From the NCBI GenBank assembly GCA_023394035.1, contig JAEXBK010000003.1, positions 1 to 10,922 on the forward strand: a stretch of 10,922 bases of DNA, read 5' to 3'. Positions within the stretch are counted from its first letter, which is position 1, and each line of letters opens with the position of its first letter. A program made the translations under genes and the position numbers. Positions 1 through 6,608 of the stretch are shown one piece after another. The DNA comes from Bacillota bacterium. Its GTDB lineage: Bacteria > Bacillota > Clostridia > Peptostreptococcales > Anaerovoracaceae. A model generated the notes under the pieces. The model did no database searches and had not been told where the DNA came from. It saw nothing but the letters and a program-made list of their open reading frames with translations.

Positions 1-422
1 CTGCAATACCGTACGGCAATATATATATCGTTATTGACAGCAACGGAATGATCCTGCGAAAGACCGATGTGCCTCCTGAACTCACTTTGCTTTCGGGACT
101 TACCATAAGCAAGATGGATGTCGGGGAGCTGATAGAGGTAGAAGAAAAGGACACTCTTTCGATGACGCTCAGGATGGTATCAGCCATGTACAAGGGCGAT
201 ATATTCTTCAAAAAAATAGACATGTCGAAGGTTGTGGTCAAAGCATATATTTACGACACTCTGATAGTAAAGGGCACCCCTGCGGAGATAATGAATTCGA
301 TTGAATCAAAGGAGCTGCAGAAGGTCGTTTCGAACCTCTTCAAAAGCTCGATAGTGCGCGGAACTATCAAAATGGGAGGCAGCGAATATATGTCTTTTTC
401 ACCGGGAATTGAAGACGATTAG
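1..422 (+). CDS. ftsQ: Cell division protein FtsQ/DivIB, C-terminal part (5' end outside window)
   Basis: The reading frame is open from base 3 (first whole codon GCA) to the TAG at 420-422, giving about 139 residues of a longer protein. The ATG at 48 is internal, because the codons before it continue the conserved domain (IPYGNIYIVIDSNG, then M). The segment resembles the extracellular beta domain of FtsQ/DivIB: a 'vID..G.iL' strand, a 'P.L.GL' turn, a 'l...l..l' helix (KELQKVVSNLFKSS) and a closing 'GTIKMGG..YMSFSP' strand. FtsQ/DivIB is a single-pass membrane protein that recruits FtsL/DivIC and FtsB to the divisome. Its membrane segment and POTRA domain would lie upstream of the window. 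The position just before ftsZ supports the call. The family assignment rests on pattern memory and context, since only the less conserved C-terminal part is visible. Confidence 0.8.
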   Translation, partial: AIPYGNIYIVIDSNGMILRKTDVPPELTLLSGLTISKMDVGELIEVEEKDTLSMTLRMVSAMYKGDIFFKKIDMSKVVVKAYIYDTLIVKGTPAEIMNSIESKELQKVVSNLFKSSIVRGTIKMGGSEYMSFSPGIEDD

Positions 423-551
423 ACGGCGCGAAAAATTATTTGTGAAAAAAGCATAAAAAACGAAAACTGCACCACATTAATCACAAAAAATAGTGCAAAA
501 CAGCGCTTCATATGATAAACTACTTGTATAATTGTATTAAGGAGGCATGAG
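423..551 (+). promoter_or_regulatory. AT-rich ftsQ-ftsZ intergenic region with a possible ftsZ promoter (-10 TATAAT at 527-532)
   Basis: This 129-bp gap is clearly more AT-rich than the flanking genes and holds no plausible coding frame. A perfect -10 hexamer TATAAT lies at 527-532, and a second -10-like TATGAT at 511-516. I find no good TTGACA-like -35 at 15-19 bp from either. A start about 7 bases after TATAAT would fall near 539, giving an ftsZ leader of only about 12 bases that begins at the Shine-Dalgarno itself. Two weak inverted repeats are also present: TTTGTGA 439-445 with TCACAAA 481-487, and TGCAC 468-472 with GTGCA 493-497. No intrinsic terminator for ftsQ is visible. Promoter function is inference from one hexamer and base composition. 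Confidence 0.4.
539..545 (+). promoter_or_regulatory. Ribosome binding site of ftsZ
   Basis: AAGGAGG is a near-perfect anti-16S match, 6 bases before the ATG at 552. It fixes the ftsZ start and suggests strong translation, as expected for an abundant cytoskeletal protein. Confidence 0.9.
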
Positions 552-1697
552 ATGCTGCAATTTGAATCAGGGAAGGATAATTCCGCTGTTATAAAGGTCA
601 TCGGAGTAGGCGGTGGCGGATGTAACGCCGTAAATCGAATGATAGATGCGGGACTTAAAGGGGTACAGTTCATCGCAGTAAATACTGACAGACAGGCTCT
701 TAACAAGTGCAGTGCCGAAACAAAGATCCAGATAGGCGAGAAGCTTACGCGCGGTCTCGGTGCAGGAGGAAATCCTGAGGTAGGACAGAAATCCGCAGAA
801 GAAACAATAGATTCCATAGCGGACGTCATTGACGGCGCAGATATGGTGTTCATAACAGCAGGTATGGGCGGCGGAACCGGAACCGGTGCAGCACCTATAA
901 TCGCAAAGGTTTCCAAGGATATGGGAATACTGACCGTTGCTGTAGTCACCAAGCCTTTTAGCTTCGAAGGAAAAAAGAGAAAGAAGCAGGCGGAGCTTGG
1001 AATCTCCTTCCTGAAGAAATACGTTGATTCGCTCGTAGTAGTTCCTAACGATAAGCTCCTCGAGATAAGTGACAGAAATACAACGATGGTTCAGGCGTTT
1101 AACATGGCTGACGATGTGCTTCGTCAGGGTGTTCAGGGCATAACCGATCTGATTTCCGAATTTGCGCTTATCAACGTTGACTTTGCCGATGTCAAGTCGG
1201 TAATGACGGATCGCGGAATAGCTCACATGGGCGTAGGACGCGGAAGCGGCGAAAACAGAGCACAGGATGCGGTTAAGGCAGCTACGGAGAGCCCGCTGCT
1301 CGAAACATCTATATCGGGTGCAAAGGCTATACTTCTCTACGTTTCAGGCGGATACGACCTTGGAATGCTCGAGATAAACGAAGTCGCTTCGATGGTAGAG
1401 GAAAAAGCCGACGAAGACGCAATACTCATCTTCGGTTCATCCGTAAACGAGGATATGAAGGACGAGATTGCAATCACCGTTATAGCAACGGGTTTTGAAG
1501 ATGCACCTGAAGAAGACAGAATCGACTTTAGACCCACGCATCGCGTAAATAAGCCTGAGGGCAGAGCAGTAACTACAGAAGAAGGCCTTACAGGAACGGA
1601 AATATCGCTTGGTGAAATTTTCCCTGACAATGCTTCCAGATCTGAAGAGGACGAGATGGATACTATGTTCGGGATTCCACCGTTCCTAAAGAAATAG
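552..1697 (+). CDS. ftsZ: Cell division GTPase FtsZ
   Basis: FtsZ is the tubulin-like GTPase that polymerises into the Z ring at the division site. The 381-residue protein has all family landmarks in order. The N-terminal nucleotide-binding glycine loop GVGGGGCNAVNRM is at residues 18-30. The tubulin signature GGGTGTG is at 106-112. The T7 synergy loop NVDFAD is at 208-213, with D210 and D213 able to complete the active site of the next subunit. A variable linker of roughly 320-370 follows. The C-terminal peptide GIPPFLKK (374-381) is the conserved tail that binds partners such as FtsA, SepF, ZapA or EzrA-type proteins. Length is typical. The start is fixed by AAGGAGG 6 bases upstream. An intrinsic terminator follows the stop. 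No ftsA is adjacent, so the membrane tether must be encoded elsewhere; SepF is a possibility but is not seen here. Confidence 0.99.
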   Translation: MLQFESGKDNSAVIKVIGVGGGGCNAVNRMIDAGLKGVQFIAVNTDRQALNKCSAETKIQIGEKLTRGLGAGGNPEVGQKSAEETIDSIADVIDGADMVFITAGMGGGTGTGAAPIIAKVSKDMGILTVAVVTKPFSFEGKKRKKQAELGISFLKKYVDSLVVVPNDKLLEISDRNTTMVQAFNMADDVLRQGVQGITDLISEFALINVDFADVKSVMTDRGIAHMGVGRGSGENRAQDAVKAATESPLLETSISGAKAILLYVSGGYDLGMLEINEVASMVEEKADEDAILIFGSSVNEDMKDEIAITVIATGFEDAPEEDRIDFRPTHRVNKPEGRAVTTEEGLTGTEISLGEIFPDNASRSEEDEMDTMFGIPPFLKK

Positions 1698-1711
1698 ACA
1701 TTTAGCGGATC

Positions 1712-1735
1712 AAAGCCGGCGAGGGCCGGCTTTTT
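1712..1735 (+). terminator. Intrinsic terminator downstream of ftsZ
   Basis: A 9-bp perfect stem (AAAGCCGGC 1712-1720 pairing with GCCGGCTTT 1725-1733) closes a GAGG tetraloop and runs into TTTTT (1731-1735). It begins 14 bases after the ftsZ stop. The GC-rich core plus U tract is the standard rho-independent form. The next gene starts only 21 bases later, so transcription of that gene may depend on read-through. Confidence 0.92.
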
Positions 1736-1743
1736 CGCAATTT

Positions 1744-1748
1744 AAGGG
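1744..1748 (+). promoter_or_regulatory. Weak ribosome binding site for the SpoU methyltransferase (decides the TTG start)
   Basis: AAGGG at 1744-1748 lies 8 bases before the TTG at 1757. No ATG or GTG in the frame gives a complete N-terminal domain, so this site supports initiation at TTG. Both the partial Shine-Dalgarno and the TTG codon predict modest translation. Confidence 0.55.
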
Positions 1749-1756
1749 TAACGAGC

Positions 1757-2593
1757 TTGATAATAGAAATTAACTCTGCCGCAAACCTCAGATACAAGGG
1801 ATGGCAGAAGCTGCTTACAAGAAAATATCGTGATTCATCCGAAAAATACATAATCGAAGGCGCAAATCTTATTGAGGACGCATTTGATGCAGGTGTGACT
1901 ATAGATGAGGTTGTCGTAAGGGACTCGGTATCGCGGCGCGGCGATATAGCAGAGGCAATGGCGAGCCCTAAAACCGCAGACCTTACGGAAAGTATGAACA
2001 TTCCGGTTTTTGCACTTGCGGATTCGCTATATGATAAGATTTCCGACACGGAGCACGGCAGAAACGTGTTTGCGGTCGTCATAAAAAAGAAGTGGATGGC
2101 GAATGACTTAGGCTCTATGAGGGAAGACGGCAGGGGAAGAAATATAATTATTCTCGACAGGCTGCAGGATCCCGGAAACTTAGGCACGATAATAAGGACT
2201 GCGGACGGCGCAGGCTTTGCGGGTGTAATCGCCCTAAAGGGCACTACCGACGCTTTTGCTCCGAAGGTTGTCAGAGCTGCGGCCGGATCGCTTTTCAGAC
2301 TTCCCGTAATGTATGTGGACGGAGCGGAAGCCGCCTTTGATGTCTGTAAGAGGTTCGGTCTTAAGACTGCCGCTACGGGCTTTGAGGGGGCAGAGGAGTA
2401 TTCAAAGGCCGACCTTTCGGGAGGGACGGCTTTGATCATCGGAAACGAAGGACAGGGTGTTTTGCCGGAAATACAGCAAAAGGCAGATGTGATCCTTAAG
2501 ATTCCGATGTTCGGGAGGATAGATTCTCTTAATGCCGCAGTTGCCGCCGGAATACTGATGTACGAATGCAAGCGTCAGGAAGATAAACGATAA
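1757..2593 (+). CDS. SpoU/TrmH-family RNA 2'-O-ribose methyltransferase (YsgA/RlmP-like)
   Basis: This 278-residue protein is a SPOUT-class enzyme that transfers a methyl group from S-adenosylmethionine to a ribose 2'-OH in RNA. An N-terminal L30e-like substrate-binding domain (about 10-110, including the conserved YIIEGANLIEDA near 31-42) precedes the trefoil-knot catalytic domain. Motif 1 lies at 133-150, with N141 and the catalytic-type Arg R147 in GTIIRTAD. Motif 2 is LIIGNEGQG (226-234). Motif 3 is at 249-266, with the S257-L-N259 triad in IPM..R.DSLNAAVA. The length fits RlmB/TrmH-type proteins. Its place directly before pheS matches Bacillus ysgA, whose product is known as RlmP and forms Gm2553 in the 23S rRNA A-loop, so the same target is a reasonable inference. 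Other SpoU paralogues (RlmB, TrmH) cannot be excluded. Start is TTG. Confidence 0.93.
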   Translation: MIIEINSAANLRYKGWQKLLTRKYRDSSEKYIIEGANLIEDAFDAGVTIDEVVVRDSVSRRGDIAEAMASPKTADLTESMNIPVFALADSLYDKISDTEHGRNVFAVVIKKKWMANDLGSMREDGRGRNIIILDRLQDPGNLGTIIRTADGAGFAGVIALKGTTDAFAPKVVRAAAGSLFRLPVMYVDGAEAAFDVCKRFGLKTAATGFEGAEEYSKADLSGGTALIIGNEGQGVLPEIQQKADVILKIPMFGRIDSLNAAVAAGILMYECKRQEDKR

Positions 2594-2617
2594 CAACGGA
2601 CAAACCGTTAACTAATA

Positions 2618-2624
2618 AGAAAGG
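2618..2624 (+). promoter_or_regulatory. Ribosome binding site of pheS
   Basis: AGAAAGG is a fair match to the anti-Shine-Dalgarno, 10 bases before the ATG at 2635. The whole methyltransferase-pheS gap is 41 bases. It contains only a small AACGG/CCGTT hairpin (2595-2609) and no T-box leader. Confidence 0.55.
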
Positions 2625-2634
2625 TCATAATATT

Positions 2635-3657
2635 ATGCAGGAAAAATTGAGCATTTTGCTTGAAGAGGCTACGGCGCTCATTGCAGGCGCTGAATCCGAG
2701 AAAGATACAGAGGATATCAGAATAAAGTATCTCGGCAAAAAAGGACAGATAACCGAAATACTTAGATCGATGGGTAAGCTCCCTCCGGAGGAGAAGAAGG
2801 TGCTCGGTCAGATGGCGAATAAGGTCAAGGAGGAAATAGCAGGGGCACTTTCCGAGAAGACCGAAGAAATCAAAAAAGCAGAAAAAGAAAAGCGTCTTTT
2901 TTCAGAGCGAATAGATGTTACCGAGCCGGGAACGCCTGTCAAAATGGGTGTAAAGCACCTTGTAACTCAGATCACGGAAGAAATAACGGATATATTCAGC
3001 TCGCTCGGCTACTCGGTATATGAGGGACCTGATATTGACACGGTATTCAATACATTTGACGGATTAAACGCACCTCCTACGCATCCTGCAAGAGATATGT
3101 CGGACACATTCTATATCGGAAAAGATATAGTGCTCAGACCTCATACATCGTCTGCGGAAATCAGAGCGGAGCATGAGCTCCCTGTTCCGTATAAGATCGT
3201 AATTCCGGGAAGATGCTACAGATGCGACACTCCGGATGCTACACACTCCCATACATTCCACCAGATAGAGATGATGGTAGTAGGCGAAGGCATCACGATG
3301 GCTGATCTTAAGGGAACTCTTGACCTTATGGCAAAGAAGCTTTTCGGACCTGAGACAAAGACGAAGTTCAGACCTCACCACTTCCCGTTTACCGAGCCGA
3401 GTGCCGAAATGGATGTTTCCTGCTTCAAATGCGGCGGCAAGGGCTGTAATGTGTGCAAGGGCAGCGGCTGGATAGAGATACTCGGCTGCGGCATGACTCA
3501 CCCGCATGTTCACAGGGCAGGAGGTATCGATACCGACAAATACACCGGATTTGCAGTAGGAATGGGTGTAGAGCGTATAGCCATGCTCAAATACGGTATT
3601 GACGATATAAGACTGCTCTACGAAAACGATATGAGATTTATCGAGCAGTTCAAATAG
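2635..3657 (+). CDS. pheS: Phenylalanyl-tRNA synthetase alpha subunit PheS
   Basis: PheS is the catalytic class-II subunit of the (alpha-beta)2 PheRS that charges tRNA-Phe. The 340 residues are of normal length. An N-terminal charged coiled coil (about 1-90) binds tRNA. The class-II catalytic core follows, with motif 1 around 103-125, motif 2 around 186-213 (R196 in CYRCD, and Q210 and E212 in FHQIE for phenylalanine recognition) and motif 3 GFAVGMGVERIAML at 305-318. A307 corresponds to the E. coli A294 that sizes the Phe pocket. A cysteine cluster, CFKC (263-266) then CNVC (271-274), followed by GWIEILGCGM is typical of Bacillota PheS. Several otherwise conserved positions differ: RPHTSSAEIR instead of the usual RTHTSPVQxR (168-177), and MMVV after QIE instead of GLVV. 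pheT follows after 11 bases. Confidence 0.98.
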   Translation: MQEKLSILLEEATALIAGAESEKDTEDIRIKYLGKKGQITEILRSMGKLPPEEKKVLGQMANKVKEEIAGALSEKTEEIKKAEKEKRLFSERIDVTEPGTPVKMGVKHLVTQITEEITDIFSSLGYSVYEGPDIDTVFNTFDGLNAPPTHPARDMSDTFYIGKDIVLRPHTSSAEIRAEHELPVPYKIVIPGRCYRCDTPDATHSHTFHQIEMMVVGEGITMADLKGTLDLMAKKLFGPETKTKFRPHHFPFTEPSAEMDVSCFKCGGKGCNVCKGSGWIEILGCGMTHPHVHRAGGIDTDKYTGFAVGMGVERIAMLKYGIDDIRLLYENDMRFIEQFK

Positions 3658-3661
3658 GAGG
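3656..3661 (+). promoter_or_regulatory. Ribosome binding site of pheT, overlapping the pheS stop codon
   Basis: AGGAGG starts inside the pheS TAG (3655-3657) and ends 7 bases before the GTG start of pheT. The overlap implies translational coupling, which would keep the two synthetase subunits near 1:1. Confidence 0.85.
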
Positions 3662-3668
3662 CATAATA

Positions 3669-6119
3669 GTGTTAGTTTCTATAGATTGGATAAAGGATTA
3701 CGTAAAATTAGGAGAGTGGCCTTCGGACAAGGAATTCTGCGACCATATGATAATGAGCGGCTCTAACATAGAGACCGTTGAAGAACTCGGTACGGGAATG
3801 GAAAATGTCAAGATAGGCCGCATAGATAAAATAGAGAAGCATCCGAATGCCGACAGACTTTCGATATGTCAGGTGTGCCTCGGAAGCGAAAGCATACAGA
3901 TAGTGACGGGAGCCGCAAATATATTTGAAGGTGCTTTTGTTCCTGTTGCGGTTGACGGATCAAAGGTACCGGGACCGCTTCACGGTCAGCCTAAGACAGA
4001 GGACGGAGTAAGGATAACGGCCGGCGAGCTCAGAGGGGTTCCATCGGCAGGGATGATGTGCGGACCTCAGGAGCTCGGCTTTTCCGACAAGGTTGCTCCT
4101 ATGGACTCAAAGGACGGACTTTGGCTTCTGCCGGGAGATTGGAGCGGATATTTAGGCGAGAACATTGACGAAGCGATGAGCCTGAAGGATTCGGTAGTTG
4201 ATTTTGAAATAACACCTAACAGACCTGACTGCCTATCTATGCTCGGAATGGCAAGGGAAGCTGCCGCGACATTCGGCGGAGAGCTTCTTTATCCTGACAG
4301 ATTAAGCGCCGCATCAGAAGAAAGAACGGAAGACTTTATATCCGTAGAGGTTCGTTCGGACCTCTGCAAGAGATACACGGCAAGAGTGATCAAAGATGTC
4401 AAAATCGAACAGTCGCCTTGGTGGCTTCAGAAGCGTCTTATGGCTGCGGGAATGCGCCCGATCAACAATATCGTTGATATTACGAACTTTGTAATGCTCG
4501 AATACGGTCAGCCGCTCCACGCCTTTGATATAAGAAGCCTTGCGGGCAAGAAGATAATAGTAGACACAGCAGAAGACGGAGCAAAATTTACGACTCTCGA
4601 CGGAGCCGAAAGAACCCTTGATTCCTCGATGCTCATGATAAACGATGCCGAAAAGCCTGTTGCGATTGCAGGAATTATGGGTGGACTTAACTCCGAAATA
4701 CTTGAAGATACAGAGACGATAGTGCTCGAGTCGGCGAACTTTGTAGGTTCATCGGTAAGACAGACATCAAAGAAGCTCGGACTGAGAACAGAAGCCTCCG
4801 GCAGATATGAAAAGGGCATAGATCCTAACCTCTGCGATGACGCAGCCGACAGAGTATGCAGACTGATAGAGGAGCTTGAATGCGGAACTGTTCTTTCGGG
4901 ATCGGTAGATGTGTATAAAGCACCTGAACAGGCACCTGTAGTAACGGCAAGAGTCAGCCGTATAAACAAGGTTCTCGGAACAAAGCTTTCGAGAGAAGAA
5001 ATGGAAAAGATACTCAACTCGCTCGAAATGAAGATTGAAGGCGACGGAGATGACATGACGGTAACCCCTCCTACGGTAAGACAGGACCTTCTTGAAGAGG
5101 TGGATTATGTAGAGGAGATAGCGAGAATATACGGATACGACAATCTGCCGAACACACTTCCGCAGCTTCCGACACAGGTAAAAAATTCAAAGAGCTGGGA
5201 GCTTCGCAAGAAGGTAAGAAACATACTATGCGCTTTCGGAGTAAGCGAGATTCAGACGTTCTCATTCATAAACGGTAAGATTCTCGATGCATGCCGTATC
5301 GGTGAGGATTCATGGGAACATGATACCGTAAAGATCATCAATCCTATGGGTGAGGATACGGCTGAGATGAGAACCGTCCTTACACCCGGAATGCTCGAGG
5401 TACTCGCAAGAAATTCCGCACGGAGCATAGAGGCTGCACGCGCATTTGAAATCGGCAAGGTATACTCAAAGAGCTTCCTCGGGGAAGACAAGCTGCCTGA
5501 CGAAGATTTTGACCTCTCGATCGGAATCTACGGCAAGGACGAGAGCTTTTTTACCCTAAAGGGAATACTCGAAAAGCTGTTTGATGTGCTTGGAATAAGC
5601 GGCGTTTCGTTTGAACGCGAGAGCGAATACGGAACATACCATCCGGGACGCTGTGCAAGAATAGTAAAGGCTACCGAAAAGGGCGAAAATGTCGAGCTCG
5701 GAATTATGGGCGAGATACATCCTGACGTTGCGGAGAATTATGGACTGGAAGAGCGCGCATACTGTGCGGAGCTTTTCTTTGCAAATCTGATGGAATTTAC
5801 CGTAGACGAGATACATTATGCAAAGCCGCCTAAATACCCTGCAATGACACGCGATATAGCTATGGTAGTAGACGAAGATACGGAAGTTGCTTCAATTGAG
5901 AATACGATCAAGGCGGCAGGCTGTGAGATTCTGAGATCGGTCAAACTCTTTGACGTATATAGAGGCGAGCAGGTAGGAAACGGAAAGAAGAGCGTAGCCT
6001 TCAGCCTGACTTACAGACATGATGACAGAACTCTTACGGATGAGGAGACGGATGCGGCACATTCAGGTATACTTGCCGCTCTTAAAGAAAATATCAAAGT
6101 CACTATCAGAGATAATTAA
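3669..6119 (+). CDS. pheT: Phenylalanyl-tRNA synthetase beta subunit PheT
   Basis: PheT partners PheS. It carries the tRNA-binding and editing modules, the latter removing Tyr mischarged onto tRNA-Phe. The 816-residue length is typical. Domains in order: the N-terminal B1 segment; an EMAP/OB-type tRNA-binding domain at about 40-155 (HPNADRLSICQV at 58-69, IVTGAANI at 78-85); the B3/B4 editing domain at about 205-400 (INNIVDITNFVMLE 265-278, QPLHAFD 281-287, IAGIMGG 333-339, GRYEKGID 378-385); B5 at about 410-495, ending in EEIARIYGYDNLP (482-494); the catalytic-like core at about 500-700; and the anticodon-binding FDX-ACB domain at about 719-816 (PKYPAMTRDIAMVV, then KLFDVYRG). Start is GTG, fixed by AGGAGG 7 bases upstream. 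The first 86 codons hold 11 Ile codons, all ATA. zapA begins 24 bases after the stop. Confidence 0.98.
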   Translation: MLVSIDWIKDYVKLGEWPSDKEFCDHMIMSGSNIETVEELGTGMENVKIGRIDKIEKHPNADRLSICQVCLGSESIQIVTGAANIFEGAFVPVAVDGSKVPGPLHGQPKTEDGVRITAGELRGVPSAGMMCGPQELGFSDKVAPMDSKDGLWLLPGDWSGYLGENIDEAMSLKDSVVDFEITPNRPDCLSMLGMAREAAATFGGELLYPDRLSAASEERTEDFISVEVRSDLCKRYTARVIKDVKIEQSPWWLQKRLMAAGMRPINNIVDITNFVMLEYGQPLHAFDIRSLAGKKIIVDTAEDGAKFTTLDGAERTLDSSMLMINDAEKPVAIAGIMGGLNSEILEDTETIVLESANFVGSSVRQTSKKLGLRTEASGRYEKGIDPNLCDDAADRVCRLIEELECGTVLSGSVDVYKAPEQAPVVTARVSRINKVLGTKLSREEMEKILNSLEMKIEGDGDDMTVTPPTVRQDLLEEVDYVEEIARIYGYDNLPNTLPQLPTQVKNSKSWELRKKVRNILCAFGVSEIQTFSFINGKILDACRIGEDSWEHDTVKIINPMGEDTAEMRTVLTPGMLEVLARNSARSIEAARAFEIGKVYSKSFLGEDKLPDEDFDLSIGIYGKDESFFTLKGILEKLFDVLGISGVSFERESEYGTYHPGRCARIVKATEKGENVELGIMGEIHPDVAENYGLEERAYCAELFFANLMEFTVDEIHYAKPPKYPAMTRDIAMVVDEDTEVASIENTIKAAGCEILRSVKLFDVYRGEQVGNGKKSVAFSLTYRHDDRTLTDEETDAAHSGILAALKENIKVTIRDN

Positions 6120-6132
6120 TTTTGTTTGAATC

Positions 6133-6138
6133 GGGAGG
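6133..6138 (+). promoter_or_regulatory. Ribosome binding site that sets the zapA start at ATG 6144
   Basis: GGGAGG lies 5 bases before the ATG at 6144. An in-frame TTG at 6126 would place this Shine-Dalgarno inside the coding region and has no site of its own, so the shorter protein is preferred. Confidence 0.8.
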
Positions 6139-6143
6139 TTAAG

Positions 6144-6608
6144 ATGAGCAAGGTCACAGTAAAAATCTACGGACAGGAATATACTATATCCGGAGATAAG
6201 AGCGAAGAAGAAATCCGCAACATAGCCGCGCATGTCGATGAACAGATGAAAGCTGTAGGCAAAATGACCTCGGATACTTCTGCGGGCAGCTTGGCTGTGC
6301 TCGCATCTATTAACATAGGCGAAGAACTTTTCGAAACGCGCCGTGAGCTTGGAAAGGCAATGAACGAAAACCAGAAGCTGCAGTCGGACAACGCTTACTA
6401 CATGAACATGTGGGAAAAGTCAAAAAAGGCTACGCAGCAAGATAGAGACGTAAGCAGTGAGCTGAGAGACAGAATCAAAGACGACGCTGAAAAAATGCAG
6501 AAGCTCAGAGAAAAATGCAACGAATACGAAAGCAGCTTCTTTGACCTTCAGATGGAGAACATCAAGCTCAAAAACGAGCTTGACAGAATTAAGGCAAATT
6601 ATAAATGA
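6144..6608 (+). CDS. zapA: Cell division protein ZapA, long coiled-coil form
   Basis: ZapA is a cytosolic Z-ring protein that bundles and stabilises FtsZ filaments. The 154-residue protein opens with the family head, MSKVTVKIYGQEYTISG then EEEIRNIAAHVDEQM (1-35). The conserved helix AVLASINIGEELFE follows at 51-64. The remainder (about 65-154) is a highly charged predicted coiled coil with heptad-like spacing (ELRDRIKDDAEKMQKLR, then MENIKLKNELDRIK). Classical ZapA is about 85-110 residues, so the C-terminal extension is long, although longer forms are known in Clostridia. I chose ATG 6144 over TTG 6126 because of GGGAGG 5 bases upstream. The gene overlaps mutS2 by ATGA (6605-6608). The pheT-zapA-mutS2 order parallels Bacillus, and ftsZ lies upstream in the same window. 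Confidence 0.9.
   Translation: MSKVTVKIYGQEYTISGDKSEEEIRNIAAHVDEQMKAVGKMTSDTSAGSLAVLASINIGEELFETRRELGKAMNENQKLQSDNAYYMNMWEKSKKATQQDRDVSSELRDRIKDDAEKMQKLREKCNEYESSFFDLQMENIKLKNELDRIKANYK

Noticed and set aside
48..50. ATG at 48 as the true start of the first gene
   Set aside because: The same frame is open to the window edge and the preceding codons encode a conserved strand of the FtsQ beta domain. No Shine-Dalgarno precedes this ATG.
419..1630. Antisense open frames opposite ftsZ (- strand 419-952, 567-1226 and 1337-1630)
   Set aside because: They overlap a highly conserved gene, lack their own ribosome binding sites that I can see, and encode low-complexity sequence without family resemblance.
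1702..2571. Long antisense open frame (289 codons, - strand) opposite the methyltransferase gene
   Set aside because: It is Ser/Ala/Pro/Ile-rich with no recognisable domain, and it mirrors a clear SpoU gene in the opposite strand. It is a codon-bias shadow.
2595..2609. Small hairpin AACGG/CCGTT before pheS as a possible terminator
   Set aside because: The stem is only 5 bp and no U tract follows. It cannot act as a standard intrinsic terminator.
6126..6143. Upstream TTG start extending ZapA by six residues
   Set aside because: The GGGAGG site at 6133-6138 lies inside this extension and is correctly spaced for ATG 6144. ZapA proteins start at the M-K/S-V sequence found there.
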